64,000 nucleotides of DNA from Callipepla californica brunnescens (Eukaryota > Chordata > Aves > Galliformes > Odontophoridae). The translations under genes and the position numbers were made by a program. The stretch is from assembly GCA_023055505.1 (NCBI GenBank), contig JALIRH010000002.1:558001-622000 (forward strand). The letters run 5' to 3'. Under the pieces are notes generated by a model. That model worked only from the letters and a program-made list of their open reading frames with translations, searched no databases and was not told the origin of the DNA. Position 1 is the stretch's first letter. Each line of letters starts with the position of its first letter. Positions 36,091 to 48,090 of this stretch are shown here, in pieces.

Positions 36091-36284
36091 TTAGGGACTA
36101 CAAAGTCCTGGCAAAATCAGTTTATGTGTATGGAAAAGAGAGAGTTGTGAACACTATCTGCAGGGATCCATACTTAATGTTCCCAAAGTAAAACTCTTAA
36201 CCTTAACTCTGCCCCTATACTTCCATCCTAAAGGTAGGCATTTGGGGCCCTCTGCAATGCATTTGTTAACAATCTGAAATCTGG

Positions 36285-36540
36285 GTCAGAGGTCCTCTTC
36301 AGCACATTAATAGAGCCATTCTGCTAAATCCATCCCCTCCCCAGCCCTGTCTCCTCCTTTTTTCCCCCTTCTCATCTCATTTCCTCCTGAGCCAAAGAAA
36401 TCTGTCTGCCTGATAGATGGCTCCTGACAAGCTGAGCAGCTAAAGATCACATGTCAATAGGGCTATAATTAGGAGAATTGAGCCCTGTCAGGGCTGGACG
36501 GATATTTATCTGAAATCAATGGCCAATAGGGTGGAAGGAA
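36285..36540. other. candidate conserved non-coding stretch
   Basis: cacattaatagagccattct, a pyrimidine run, then cagctaaagatcacatgtca, gggctataattaggagaatt and ggatatttatctgaaatcaa. Dense TAAT and GATA-type words without repeats. Confidence 0.38.
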
Positions 36541-37214
36541 TGAAGATGTGGGAGTGTTTGCTTTGGAGCTGCCATGGTTCTTTACACCCTGTCTGCACTG
36601 GGATCCTGTCAGCCAGGGCTTTCCTGCTGCCTGAAAGAGAGGAGGATTAAAGCATTAGACATGGGGATCTGCCCTGGCTTCAGAGCAACAGCACCCACTG
36701 TGCATGTTGCCAGGTTGGGAAGGCAGTGAGGAGAAGAGAGATGAGGGTCTGATTGCAGGCAGAGGTGGTGATTCAGCCCTTTGCTCTTCATCCCAGTGAG
36801 GAAGAGAATTTTAGCAAGGGCTCAGATTCATGGAAGGGATGTGGGATGAAAGAGGCAACAGCTGATGGGAACAAGGGTATTTTCACACTCTGCTTCTCTG
36901 TCATCTCCCATCCCAACTGAGATGGGACTGGGATCACACCTAGGTGCTCATATATCTGCCCTGGGAAATGCTGCAAAAATCTAGGCTGAAATTTTTCTGT
37001 CAGCATCCTCTCTGGACACTGCTATAGATGGTTCCTGGGTCACAGCAAGGATTTTTTTCACAGTTCACCTCATGTATATGTCAATTTCTTGAGAGCATAA
37101 GGACCTCCTTGTTCCCCACATCTCCTGTGATGCTCTTAGCACTGATGTCGAAGAGGGGTTTGCTCCTAGGAAAAAAGCAGGACTTGCTCTCAATTGGACA
37201 CTTTTGCAATTGTG
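36541..37214. other. unique non-coding sequence, nothing recognised
   Basis: No repeat or exon was recognised. Confidence 0.4.
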
Positions 37215-37403
37215 GATATTTTATGCAAAGCAAAGCACTGGAACACGTTGCCCAGAGAGATGGTGGAAGCCACTTGGAGACATTCAAGGTCAGCCTGCAC
37301 CAAGATCTCAGCAGCTTGACTGAGCTGTAGATGTTCCTGTTCATTGCAGAGGCGTTGGACTAGAAGACCTTTAAATGCCCCTTCCAACTCAGATGATTCT
37401 GTG
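37215..37403 (+). mobile_element. CR1 LINE 3' end
   Basis: cactggaacacgttgcccag, ggagacattcaaggtcagcc, tagatgttcctgttcattgc, gttggactagaagaccttta, octamer at the end. Confidence 0.94.
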
Positions 37404-37673
37404 AAAGAAAAGCCTGGAAGGCCCCATGTCATGGTATACACTTCATTTTCTAAGGCTTTGTTGCTACAGGGGTCAGTGGCCCAGCCTCAAAGCTGTTCAT
37501 CTATAAAAACAAAGGAGGTTTAAAACAGAAATGTTTTTGGACTCCAGGTAGGGTGGAGTCTGGTATCACACCACAGCATAGCAATTAAATGCCAGGATTG
37601 AAATGAGATGAAGGAAATCTTTGTAATTCCAGCCTACATAACCTTCCTACTCTTCTAGCTTGAGGAACTTAAA

Positions 37674-37885
37674 ATCATGGAATCATTATGGTTGGAAATA
37701 ATGACTTAGAAGATCATCAAGACCAGCCCCATCTCATCCCCATTATGACTACTAAACCATGCCCCTTGGCACCACATCTTCACATTTATTTAACACCTCC
37801 AAGGACAATGACTCCACTGCCTCCCTGGCTGCCTGTTCCAATGCCTGATCACTCTTCTGGATAAGAGATTTTTTCTAATTGCAGG
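37674..37885 (-). mobile_element. CR1 LINE 3' end
   Basis: atcatggaatcattatggtt, actaaaccatgccccttggc, accacatcttcacatttatt, ctccctggctgcctgttcca, ataagagattttttctaatt. Confidence 0.93.
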
Positions 37886-38319
37886 GGTTCTCCCCTCTGT
37901 CTCACTAGCCTCACATAGATTGCATCCCTGGAGAGCAGCAGAATAATGCAGTGCGGGTGGTGAGCAGAGCACACACGGCTTTCCCACTCCACAAAGCCCG
38001 CCCCTGTTCAACCAGCATGCAAAATCAAAGCTCTTAAAAATTGCTGGGGATTAGTGGTCCGAATTAGTGAAACCATTGATTCCCATGTGGGCATTAGGGA
38101 ATCACAAAGGCTCTCCCAGCTTGCTCATCTCATGACAGCATCCCTGTGTACTGTGCATCATCAAAATCCCACCTGCTGTCTGTTCATCACACCCTGGTGT
38201 ATCCTCTGGCCTCCACACTGCACTTCGAAGCCCCACTGATTTGGGAAGTCAAGGAAGGAAACAAGAAGAATCAATGCCCTCTCCATGCCTCAGACGGGGG
38301 GCAGTGGATGCCACATAGC

Positions 38320-38520
38320 CTGGTACACTTCTAATTTATTGCTCCTGTAATTGGGGTTAATTAGTGGTGACCAAATTTATCTTCTTGCCTCTCATTAATC
38401 CCAAACACAAAAGAACCCTGTTTGCAATCAATTGCTGTTTAATTACAGCACAATAGCTGCCTCCTGAGATCGAAATCCTTGCTGGCTTGAGGCCTTGACA
38501 GTAAAGATGGGAGGGAAATG
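38320..38520. promoter_or_regulatory. candidate homeodomain-rich enhancer
   Basis: About 150 bp contain ctaatttattg, tgtaattgggg, gttaattagtgg, ctcattaatccc (bicoid-type TAATCC), gcaatcaattgctg and gtttaattacagc. At least six TAAT or ATTA homeodomain cores are packed in unique sequence with no repeats. This is typical of deeply conserved developmental enhancers, but conservation was not tested. Confidence 0.42.
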
Positions 38521-38537
38521 TTGTAGCTGGAGGATGG

Positions 38538-38582
38538 AGACAGGGAAGGGGATGAAGATGAGGATGAAGACAAGGATGAGGT
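38538..38582. repeat. GATGAG-type simple repeat
   Basis: ggaaggggatgaagatgagg then atgaagacaaggatgagg; short and imperfect. Confidence 0.7.
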
Positions 38583-39330
38583 AGCTGTTTTGCACCTGAA
38601 GAATGAGCGAGGCTCACTAGGAGTGCTGTGAGGTCTTCTTGTCATAGCTGAAGGATCAGGTAGAGAGTTTAAACATGCAATAAAGTGTTTCTTTGTTAGT
38701 TAGTTTTTTAATCAGCTCCTCATGCAATGACAAGACAGCCCAACAGATGGTAGTGGAGATGTCAGGCAGCCCCAGGATGGATGCCCTTTTTACCTGGAGA
38801 CCTGTTGGTGGTTGTTATATGAGATAGTTTGGATGCAGGTCTTCCCTCTAAGTCCTTATTGCTCCGATAAGCATGGGCAATAAGACATCCAGCTTGAGAT
38901 TTGTGTCCTCCCATAGCATCTCCTATTGATTTGTCCTAGAACTCAGAGGCTGCCATGGACCCTATCACCGGTACAGCAGAGTATGTAAAGCTGCCTGTGA
39001 GCTACAAAGGGTTGTGCTAGGATTCAGAAAGAAAATGCAAAGGGGCAGAAAAAGTGCTCCACATGAGGTCTGGCTTTGAGTCAACAGCTGAGACAAAATT
39101 TGGTCCCCTCTCAGACTGAAAGCAATGGAAACAGAGACTTCTCCAGCTAGTGATGGAAGGGAAGGAAGGTCCCACCATTATCCACAGTTTTGTTGTTCAA
39201 ATTGAAAGTGTCTGAAATGGCCCAGGGACAGACTTTGTTGAAACGACTAAAGAAGGGCTGGGATGGAAGAGCTGTGCCCCTTTGACTAAGCCCACTTACA
39301 GAGAGGTCACTGTAGGAATGCAACCAGAGC
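38583..39330. other. unique non-coding sequence, nothing recognised
   Basis: No repeats or exons recognised. Confidence 0.4.
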
Positions 39331-39334
39331 ATGT

Positions 39335-39690
39335 ATGGTCACCCATAAATTTGATCTCACCTCTCCTGTCACTCACCTGAGAGCCACAGGCTTCTTTTTG
39401 CCAGCAGTTACATTTTATTGGCAGTTCTATCTGTCCTGCCCCCTCATTTACCCAGATAAATGTATGCTTGGTTAATGCTGCGAGTATTAAATAAACTCCC
39501 CGCCTGGTCTGCCCACCTCTCCCTCCCTGCTGGTTAGGTGCCATCAATCTACAGGATTATTGAGCCTGGTTTTGGAGGCAGTGGTGTGTTGAAAATGCTC
39601 TGGTCTTCCCTTTATCACTTTCAGATCAGCTCATCGGATGAGAATCCATCAGGGAAAGTAATGGGGGAGGCTGTGCTGATATATGGCTCT
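39335..39690. other. candidate conserved non-coding stretch
   Basis: ccagcagttacattttattg, gcttggttaatgctgcgagt, attaaataaactccccgcc, ccatcaatctacaggattat and cagctcatcggatgagaatc. The last contains a small palindrome (ctcatcggatgag). No repeat content. Confidence 0.36.
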
Positions 39691-39829
39691 GCGTTACCAG
39701 ATCAATTGGGCTCTCTCCTCTCCTACATGGGAGCTGTGCAGGTCCAGGGATAGGTCTACTCAACTCCCTTCTCTTAAAACATTAGATTAATCAATGCTCC
39801 TCATTCCTGCACCAAATTCTGTCTTAGCA

Positions 39830-40690
39830 TGTTCTGGAAATGCCCTAAAGATGATAAATATCGGGTCAAGGGATGAACACCTCTTGGGACCTTAACTGTC
39901 TCAACTCACCTGCTGACTTTTATTTACTGCATTTAGTATTTGGATTGATTTAATGTTAAGATAGCAGCCAGAAGAAGGATATTTTGCATAAAAATATTCA
40001 TATATTGAAATGCAGCTCTTTCTGAGATGTTGCATTCATCACTGGGGCTAAGATTCTACAGTAGGTTCTGAATTTTAGAACTTCTTCCACTGGGGCATCA
40101 CCAGTCACCCTCTCCCCAGGCCCTGGGCTGATTCAGAGGGAAGAGCACCACCTACTGAGTCTCCCACACCTTTTCCCCTTTTTAATAAACAGTTAAATCA
40201 TTTGTGTTCTCACACAGAGACTCCTCTTCCTTCTCTCTGGGAAGGCAGAAGCACGTTTCGCTCCGAGCAACCCTCCTGATCTCTCCAGGCGTTTTCTGCT
40301 TGCATCGTGTTTCTTGCTAAGCTGCTTGTGTTAATGAGACTTACCTTCCTTGGGCTCCTTCTGCTTCCTGCCTTTGTGAACTAAACTCTGTGCTAACACC
40401 TTCCCTGATGCGGGTGGGATTTCTGTGTGTATTTATGAGCAGGTGTGGGAAATAATTTATCTAAGTTTTGACTTAAAATATCAACCAAGCTAAATACAAG
40501 GGAGTTTGTTTCACAAAGCATGAACAGATGCAGTAATATATTTGTACATGTGCATGTGAGTGTGCATATGTATGAATATCTATGCATTTTAGCTCTGACC
40601 AAACATTTCATGAATTAGCTGAAGACTTTCCCTTCTGTGTTCAGTTTCTCTCCCTGACACAACCATTGCTTTTAATATCGACTAAGCACT
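39830..40690. other. candidate conserved non-coding stretch
   Basis: Repeat-free AT-rich blocks: gattgatttaatgttaagat, ttgcataaaaatattcatat, ttaataaacagttaaatcat, gtgttaatgagacttacc and ataatttatctaagttttga. A GC-richer centre at about 40250-40310 has cgtttcgctccgagcaaccc. No coding support. Confidence 0.36.
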
Positions 40691-41099
40691 TAAAATCCTA
40701 GAAAGCAGGCTGGGAGAAACCCAGAAAAATCTTCCTATTGGAAGACTATTGAACATTTTAGGAACAAAGCCAGAGTCCAGCTTTTTCAATATTCCCCCAA
40801 AGTCCTTCATTTGCAAGCAGTGAAGTGCTAGGCTAGAAGTTAGTTGCTCAATTATTGTTTCTCCCTGCTTTGCCTTTCTGTTTACACTATGCAAGTGTGT
40901 GTGTGTTTTTCCTTGGAATGACACAGGCTGCTGTCCAGGGATTTATAGACCATCTTGGCTGAAGGGTTTTCAGTGACTGAAACAGCTGATCTGCCTCCAC
41001 TCAAACCATGTCTAGTCTTGACACTGTGGATGTTGCTAGCAAGAAGATCCAGGTAGGAGGAAGGTGAGCCCAGGTATTTCTTGTTCTTTATTTTTTACT

Positions 41100-41350
41100 A
41101 GAACCATATAAAATTAAGGTTGGGAAAGACCCCTAAGACTATCAAGTTCAACCACCAACCCATCCTCACTATACGCATTGTATCACATCCCTAAGTGCAA
41201 TTTCTCCATATTTACTGAACATCTCCAAGTATGCTGACTCTTGCCACCTCTCTGGGCAGCCTGTTCCACTGCATGATCCCTCTTTCAAATAAAAGATTTT
41301 TCCTAATATCCAACCTGAACCTCTCCATTTCAACCTGTCCCATTTGAAAT
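41100..41350 (-). mobile_element. CR1 LINE 3' end
   Basis: agaaccatataaaattaagg, ttgggaaagacccctaagac, tctgggcagcctgttccact, ttttcctaatatccaacctg. Confidence 0.93.
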
Positions 41351-41964
41351 GGGGGGGGCAACAGATCTTTGTGCTGGAAAAAACAACAACACCATAGGAT
41401 CCCTGTGTTGTTGCACCTTGTGACACCAGCCCTTGGCAATGCTTAGACATGGGCTCTTCACTGTCCTTGTATTACCCCATCCCAGAGGATTGTCAGGTGC
41501 CCCTTGTACCCTTCAAGCATCCTCTCTGGAAGGAGGGCTGGGGTTCAGTCTCCCTCTGAACCCAGCTTCAGACAAAGGGAATTGTGTCCCCATCAAGGAA
41601 AGGCCATGGGATGCTGCCAAGAAGACAGGAGGATCATGCTAGAACAAGACAGAAGAGTTGGTGAGTTCTCCACACTGCAGCTGAACATGCCCTCAGGTCT
41701 GGAGGCAGCAGAAAATTTTTCTGTCAATAACCCACTGGCCTTCTGTGTACCTGCAGAAGAATACAGCATTTTGCAAATTGGACTTGGAATTGAAGGCAGA
41801 ATGTAAATGAGCTGAGTCTGGAGCAGTACTGCCTGTCTTCAGAGGCATCTTTCTCTTTGACTTGTAGCAGAAAGTCGAGAAGAAGCTAATGGAAATGCAA
41901 GCAGACCTTGAGATTCTACAGGAAAGCTTCTCAAATGCCAAGGAAATATGACCCATGAGAAAGG
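41351..41964. other. unique non-coding sequence, nothing recognised
   Basis: A run of eight G sits just inside the right edge of the preceding CR1. Nothing further was recognised. Confidence 0.4.
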
Positions 41965-42225
41965 ATTGGGAAGACATGAGATTGTTTAGCCCAGAGACTG
42001 AAGGGAGGTGGGATAATAGCCTGCAATTATGTAAAAGACTTCTGCAAGAAGGGGAGGGACACATGTTTTCCTGTGGATAGGACAAGTAATAAGGAGCTTA
42101 AAAGTCAGCAAAGGCGATTTAGAGCTGTGGGGATAGAGAAGGGCTGGGATTAATTATTGAGAGCGGGGGAAGGGTGGTATCACCAATGCTGGAGGTTTGG
42201 AGGACAAATGTGTCAAGGAGAGCTT
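41965..42225 (+). mobile_element. CR1 LINE, old tailless copy (tentative)
   Basis: gattgtttagcccagagact, gggataatagcctgcaatta, ggagggacacatgttttcct and gctggaggtttggaggacaa follow the order of the CR1 ORF2 end. Diverged, and no octamer tail was found. Confidence 0.6.
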
Positions 42226-42689
42226 AGAGGAGCGGATTCTACAGCATGGTAGGGGATAGGAAATGTGCGCTTGGAATGACTACCTGGCCATCTTTTCCTG
42301 CTGGTGCCTTGTCTGACCCATGCAACAGCAAGTGCTGGGATGTCCACAGGCGCTGGTGGGTTTGGCAGTACTGAGGGGTTTTCCTTGTTGCTCATGTTCA
42401 TTCCTTGGTGTGAGCCCCTCATGTCATGTGCTGCTTATCTAACCATTTTCTTTGCTATTACTTGGCCCAGATGACCCGAGACAGTGCAGCAATGTGCCTA
42501 CGGGTGTTGCAACTCCATCTCTCTGTCTACCTTGCCTGTGCTTCCACCTTCACGTGCACCTTGGGGGCTGGAGGCACCTTCTGTGTAGAAAGCCCCAAGT
42601 CAAGTAATGGCAATCCAATCACCATAAGGAAGAAAATGCGCTGACTGTGCGCAAGTTGGAAATAAAACAGAAAAACTTGAGAAAGCTCC

Positions 42690-43110
42690 TTCTTCCAGTA
42701 ATTCCCAGGGAGAGGTGTCAGCCATGATTTCTGGAAGCCACACGCAGCAGAAAGCAGGGGCTTGCTGGCAGCACTAATGAAGTTACTGACATCCGGCGAT
42801 TAGGTTAGGAGATCCTCTGGGACTGGCCTGCGAGGTGATGGACTGAAAGCAGAACGGGAACTAAATTGCATTTCATTTCAATTTGGCCATAAATTTGATG
42901 ATTTCGTCAGATAAGGAGTAAAGGGGGACGGGAGGCGGGGGGAGCAAGGGAGAGGGAAGGCTCTGTGCCTTCAGCACGGCCAGGGCAGGGAGAGAGCACG
43001 ACACAAGAAATTACATCGTTCTAGTTTGTACCATTGTAGATTATTAATCAGAAGTGTCAAAGGCTTTATGGATAGGATGTATATCACCTGCTTACTATAG
43101 ACTATTCACT
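42690..43110. other. candidate conserved non-coding stretch
   Basis: tgacatccggcgattaggtt, gggaactaaattgcatttca, tggccataaatttgatgatt, cgtcagataaggagtaaagg, attacatcgttctagtttgt, gattattaatcagaagtgtc and aaaggctttatggatagg. It mixes GATA, TAAT and TCF/LEF-like words with elevated CpG in repeat-free sequence. Confidence 0.42.
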
Positions 43111-43558
43111 GAAGTAATAAGGGCTGGGAATATAGGTTATCGAACTGCCCTGGGATTTATGGGAGAGGATGCAGTGGGTGAGGAGAGGAGATGGGCCATT
43201 GTTTCCAATTTCATGGGATGCTCCACATGACTTCTGTATTAAGAATTCCCTGTTTCTTCTGTAGAAATGTCTTCTGAGACTGTCAGACTGCAGAACATTT
43301 GCAAGATGGAGATAAGCCACATTTCGCCACCCAAATTCCACTTCAGGATGACCTCAGTCTCAAAATGAGGTAGACACTACAGTAGAGATGTTGATCATTA
43401 ACTTCAAAACCACTGATAAACGAATGGATCCAATTGTAGGTTAGTACTGTGGACTTAAGAGAAATGATCATGGTTCATTTCATTTTGCAGACACCATTTG
43501 ATGCCAGACCTGATAAAGATCTTCACCTGACAAGGATAAGTTCATTTTTCTCATTTTA

Positions 43559-43822
43559 GGATGAGAAGTAATGGCTTCAAGTCACATCTGGGGAGGTTCA
43601 GATTTGATATTAGGAAAAACTTATTTTCCAAAAGAGTGGTCAGGCATTGAAACAGGATTCCCAAGAAGGTGATGGAGTCTCTGTCTCTGGAGTAGTTCAG
43701 TGAACATGAAGAAGTTGCACTGGGGGACATGGTTATGTGGTCATGGTGGGGATGGTTTAGGGTTGGACTTGATCATTTTGGAGGTCTTTTCCAAATGAAA
43801 TTATTCTGTGACTCTATTCCAA
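43559..43822 (+). mobile_element. CR1 LINE 3' end
   Basis: gatgagaagtaatggcttca, gatttgatattaggaaaaac, gtctctgtctctggagtagt, gttggacttgatcattttgg, tctgtgactctatt. Confidence 0.93.
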
Positions 43823-44894
43823 GATCCCAGATTATCTCCAGGTCCAGAAAACACTGTAATGGCAATATTGATGTGGGACCTTGCATCAGATCAGTTCATA
43901 ATCTTGATGTCAGTTACATCATTCTGTGATAATATTGCATAATATTTCAGAATGGTATCATGGCTGGATAGCATTGCTCTCTTTTAGCATAGATTAATCT
44001 TTTCATTGCAGTAAAATGTACTGCTAATGCCTCTGTAGTGAAATGATCCAGTCTCTGATGTGCTGAAGTTTCATCCCCAACATTGGGACATCATGATGTC
44101 TTGGTATGATATGTTATTTTTAGGCTGAGGTCATGACATCTAATCATTGCAGTTTCCTTCTGGAAGCATGACACCCTAGCTGAGTGTTTCAAGGTTTTTG
44201 TCCCAAACTGATGATATCCTTCCATTACTCACTGAAGTTTCATTCTTCCTAGTTTGCTACAAGAGTACCTTGCAAGTGGTGACATTTTCATCATGACCTG
44301 ATGAAGGATTGGTTCTTAGGGATAAGACAAACAGCAGCCTTGGTGGAATGTGTGAAGTCTGGCTATGGTATAATTTATGACAGAATCACAGGAGAGCATG
44401 TGAGTCTTATTTCTATGACACAGAGCTTGCCATTCCTTGACAAATGAAGTGTGAAGCTCAAACTAAACAATGGGAGCTGGATATGATCTGACTCTGCTTG
44501 GCTCCTGCTCAGCATATTCCCAGTTCAGATATGGGAAACTGAGCCAAATTCTGCAGGAGCATTTCTACCTGGCTCTTCCTTCTTTCCTCTAGCTTTTGTT
44601 TCTTCTCTCAAATGGAAGTGAGCTTGAGAACCTTTTGATCCTGAGTTAGAGCTGCTGAATGCAGCTCTTTTTAATTCAAAAAGTGCAAGGCTTTGTTGTG
44701 AAGCTCTGGAGGACCCTACATGTGAAACCTGTGGAACATCTTTCTCTGTGGTGTGACAACATCAGAAAACCACAGATTTTCTCAGCTCAGAGATATTCTA
44801 AAGACATTCCAGGGAGATGTTGATGCCAAAATTGTCTGGACCAGTACCAAGCTCTGGTGTGCATGAGTGCAGCTCATGAGCTTTGCTCTGAATG
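43823..44894. other. unique non-coding sequence, nothing recognised
   Basis: No repeat or exon recognised; AT-rich overall. Confidence 0.4.
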
Positions 44895-45008
44895 GTGCAT
44901 CCATGTGGTACTTAGTGATATGGTTTAGTGGGCATAGTGGTGATGGGTTGATAGACTAGATGATCTTAGTGGTCTTTTTCAACCTTAATGATTCAATAAT
45001 TCTATGAT
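44895..45008 (+). mobile_element. CR1 LINE 3' UTR fragment
   Basis: gatatggtttagtgggcata, agactagatgatcttagtgg, ttcaaccttaatgattcaat and a final octamer. Confidence 0.94.
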
Positions 45009-45769
45009 TGCCACCTTGATCTTACATCTGTGGTGGTAATGAATGATCTCATGGAGCACAGCAACATGTTAGCATGCTTTCCCTGAACCCAGCTACTCTT
45101 ATACTCTGCTGAATATAAGAACTGTTTCATGCTGGTACAGCAATGCAAAATGTGACAGAAGCTTGGCCTGTCCTTGAGGCCAAAGCTTTTAAGCTCACGT
45201 GTGAGAGAAAGGGGAAAGATACTGCCCTTCAATCTTCACCAAGAAGCAAGAAGCAGATCTCTGGCTGTGGCAGAGATCTGAAGGCATGTGGCTATCAGAC
45301 TACTGCACAAGTTTGGCAGGCAGTTTTGCGATCATAATTAATACATGCTGTTGCCCGGAATTCATGTGCAGTCATGGTTAATTTTGCACACAACTATAGA
45401 TGTGTTTGACTTGCTGTGTCTGATTCCTCTGTCACTGCATGTCTAGTGCAATCCTTGATGGTGAACATGAACCTGTGTTGCTGCGTCTGCACTTTATTAC
45501 AGTGTCTCCTCTTTGTGTTCATGCTTTGAAAGTAATCTGTGCAATAAAGGTGGCAGAGACAATTTCCAGGAACACAAAACGCATACAAGTTCTCTGGAAG
45601 TTGGAATGTGTTTTTAGTACTCTTCTTCCAAGAGCAATTGTGAATCTGCTTTAAAGCAGAGAGGGAAGGAATCTTTGGTGCAACTTCAACATGTTCAAAA
45701 TAAGAGATTACAAGTATTGAGAAAATAATGACCAGGAGGTACAAGAAGAAAATATGCAGAAATCTATTT
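45009..45769. other. unique non-coding sequence, nothing recognised
   Basis: Frames of 116 codons (minus, 45394-45744) and 71 codons (plus) overlap antisense without recognisable domains. Confidence 0.4.
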
Positions 45770-45881
45770 CACACGCACAATAATTTACTTTTAGATGTGC
45801 AGTAAAGTTTTTATATGCACAGTAATTTACTTTTACATGTGCAATGATGCTTTTACACGTGCAATAATTCATTTTTATTTT
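45770..45881. repeat. minisatellite, unit about 22 bp, five copies
   Basis: Five diverged units with the core atgtgcaataatttactttt (variants cacgcacaataatttacttt, gatgtgcagtaaagttttta, atgcacagtaatttactttt, atgtgcaatgatgcttttac, acgtgcaataattcattttt) lie head to tail. Minus-strand translation shows a repeating VNYCA-like word, a by-product of the repeat rather than a protein. Confidence 0.88.
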
Positions 45882-46444
45882 CAAAAGCTGACCAATTAAA
45901 AGCCTGGGTGCTAAACACACCTCTGACCAATCCAGAATGCCTTTATTTTTGCATAAAACTTTACTCATACTTAACGTCAGCACTCTCCTGCAGTATGTTT
46001 GATTATTTCTTTTGCATTTGATTCTTACTTATTCCCTGTTCACCCCAGCAAAAAGTGTGAGCTGCCCCATGGGCTGTTGGGAAGGGGTGCAAGGTCCAGA
46101 CAACTTTGTTTATCACCAGATTTTCTCCATTGTGCATCAGCAACTGATATTTGAGGTAAGAATACCAGCCTCAGTAGGCAGATTTGAGAAGGCATTTATC
46201 CTTCTAGAAAAAGTAGTTCCCATTGGCAAACTGAGATGAAATGTCTCAACTGCAGCTTTGTTCCCTCTGAACTGAACCTCACAGACCCTCAGCTTCAAGG
46301 GGATAATCCATACTCTTCTCCAATGGCCTATGGAAAACTGGTAGGATTTTCAGTCAGGGGAGCTGAGAAATTTCAAAAAAAAAATAAATGCAAAGACACC
46401 AGAGAAGCCATTCACCTCAAGGCAGGACTAGGGAAGAAATCCTC

Positions 46445-46965
46445 CCCCTGTACTTGGCATTGGTGAGGCCCCACCTGATGTTCTGTGTTTAGTTTTGGGC
46501 ACCACAATAAAGAAAGGATATTGCGGTGCTGGAGAGGGTCCAAGGTGAAGGGCCTGGAGAATATGCCCTGTGAAGAACAACTGAAGGAACTGTGGCAGTC
46601 TGGGGAAAAGGAGGCTGAGGGTAGACCTCATTGCTCTCTTTGAATACCTGAAACGTAATTGCAGTGTGAGTGAGATTAGTCTCTTCTCACTGGTGACAGG
46701 TGACAGGACAAGGGGAAATGTCCTTAAGTGGCAGTAGAAGATGTTCAGTTTGGACTTTTTTACAAAAAGGGTTGTTAAGTGCTGGAATTGTCTCCCCATG
46801 GAGGTGGTGGAGTCATCATCCCAAAAATGTGTTTAAAATCTATCTGGATGCAGTGCTCAAGGACATGATTTAGTGGTGGGTTGTTAGAGTTAGGGTAGTA
46901 TGGTTTGGTTGCAGTTAGACTTTATGATCTTGAAGGTCTTTTCCAATGTGAGCAATTCTATGAAT
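46445..46965 (+). mobile_element. CR1 LINE, about 520 bp
   Basis: tacttggcattggtgaggcc, tagttttgggcaccacaata, gagaatatgccctgtgaaga, aatacctgaaacgtaattgc, gtgctggaattgtctcccca, acatgatttagtggtggg and tgatcttgaaggtcttttcc, ending in an octamer. Confidence 0.94.
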
Positions 46966-47156
46966 AGAAAGGAACTGTGGAAAAACTCTGGGAGATGCTG
47001 CTGAAGGATCAGAAGAAACTTGTCTCCATTCAGAGACCTCAATTCTGCTTCTAAATTCTGTTTTCCACAGTTTCAACTTATCTACCACTTCCAAACCAGC
47101 CAAGTGAGGTGTGAGCTTCTCTCAGCTGAGCACTCTGATCAGAAAGCACAAATTTC

Positions 47157-48090
47157 ACGGAATCATAAGATCATTAAGGTTGGTAAAGACCAGTAAGATC
47201 ACCAGCCTCAACCCATCCCCACCATACTCATTCAACCATGTCCCACCAGCACCACATCTCCATGGTTCGTGGATACATGCAGGGACAACAAATCCACTGC
47301 TATTCTAGGCAGCCTGTTCCAATGCATAACCACTCTTTCAGAGAACAAATTTTTCCTCATACCCAACTTAAACCTCCTTTGGTGCGACTTAAAGCCATTG
47401 CCTCTCATCCTACTGCTGTTACCTAGGAAAAGAGGCTGATCCCCACCTCTTTAAAACCTCATTTCAGTGTGTTGTAGTGGGCAATAAGGTCTTCCCTGAG
47501 CTTCCTCTTCTCTACCACTCTAGGTTCCTCTGCCATTCCTCTTAAGACTTGTGATCCAAAACCCCTCACTGACTTCATTCACACACTCGAGGGCCTCAGT
47601 ATTTTTCTTGTAGTGGGCAGCACAAAACTGAACACAGTACTCAAGATGTAGCCTCAATAGTGCCAAGTGCAGAAGGAGAATCACATCCCAGGTCCTACTG
47701 ACAATACTATTTCTGAAACAAGTCAGGATGCCATTGCCCTTCTTGGCCACCTGGGCACACTGCTGGCTCATGTTCAGCTGTCTGTCAACTCAAATCCCAG
47801 ATCCTGTTCCTCTGCACAGCTTTCCAGCCACTCTGTCCTAAGCCTGTAGTTATGCATGGGGTTGTTGTGATCGAAGTTCAGGACCTGGCTCTTGGTCTTA
47901 TTAAAACTTCTACAACTGGCTTCAGCTCATCAATCTAACCTATCTGGATCCCTCTGTAGGGTCTTCCTGCCCTCAGGCAGATCAGAATTTCATCCCGACT
48001 TGGTGTCATCTGCAAACTTACTGATGGTGTACTCAACCCCCTCATCCAGATCATCAGTAAAGATATGTTAAATTTGCTGGCATCCCCCTT
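47157..48090 (-). mobile_element. CR1 LINE, longest copy in the window (about 930 bp)
   Basis: Begins cggaatcataagatcattaa, continues through the UTR and the reversed ORF2 end (minus frame: NVSQQCAQVAKK-like block at about 47700-47770). It reaches further upstream than any other copy here: cttggtgtcatctgcaaact and cctcatccagatcatcagta. These are reversed words of the distal reverse-transcriptase region. Frames are broken throughout. Confidence 0.95.

Noticed and set aside
36285..36540. Possible exon of a transcription-factor gene because of its conserved look
   Set aside because: All three plus frames are interrupted and splice-bounded open blocks are missing; a non-coding element fits better.
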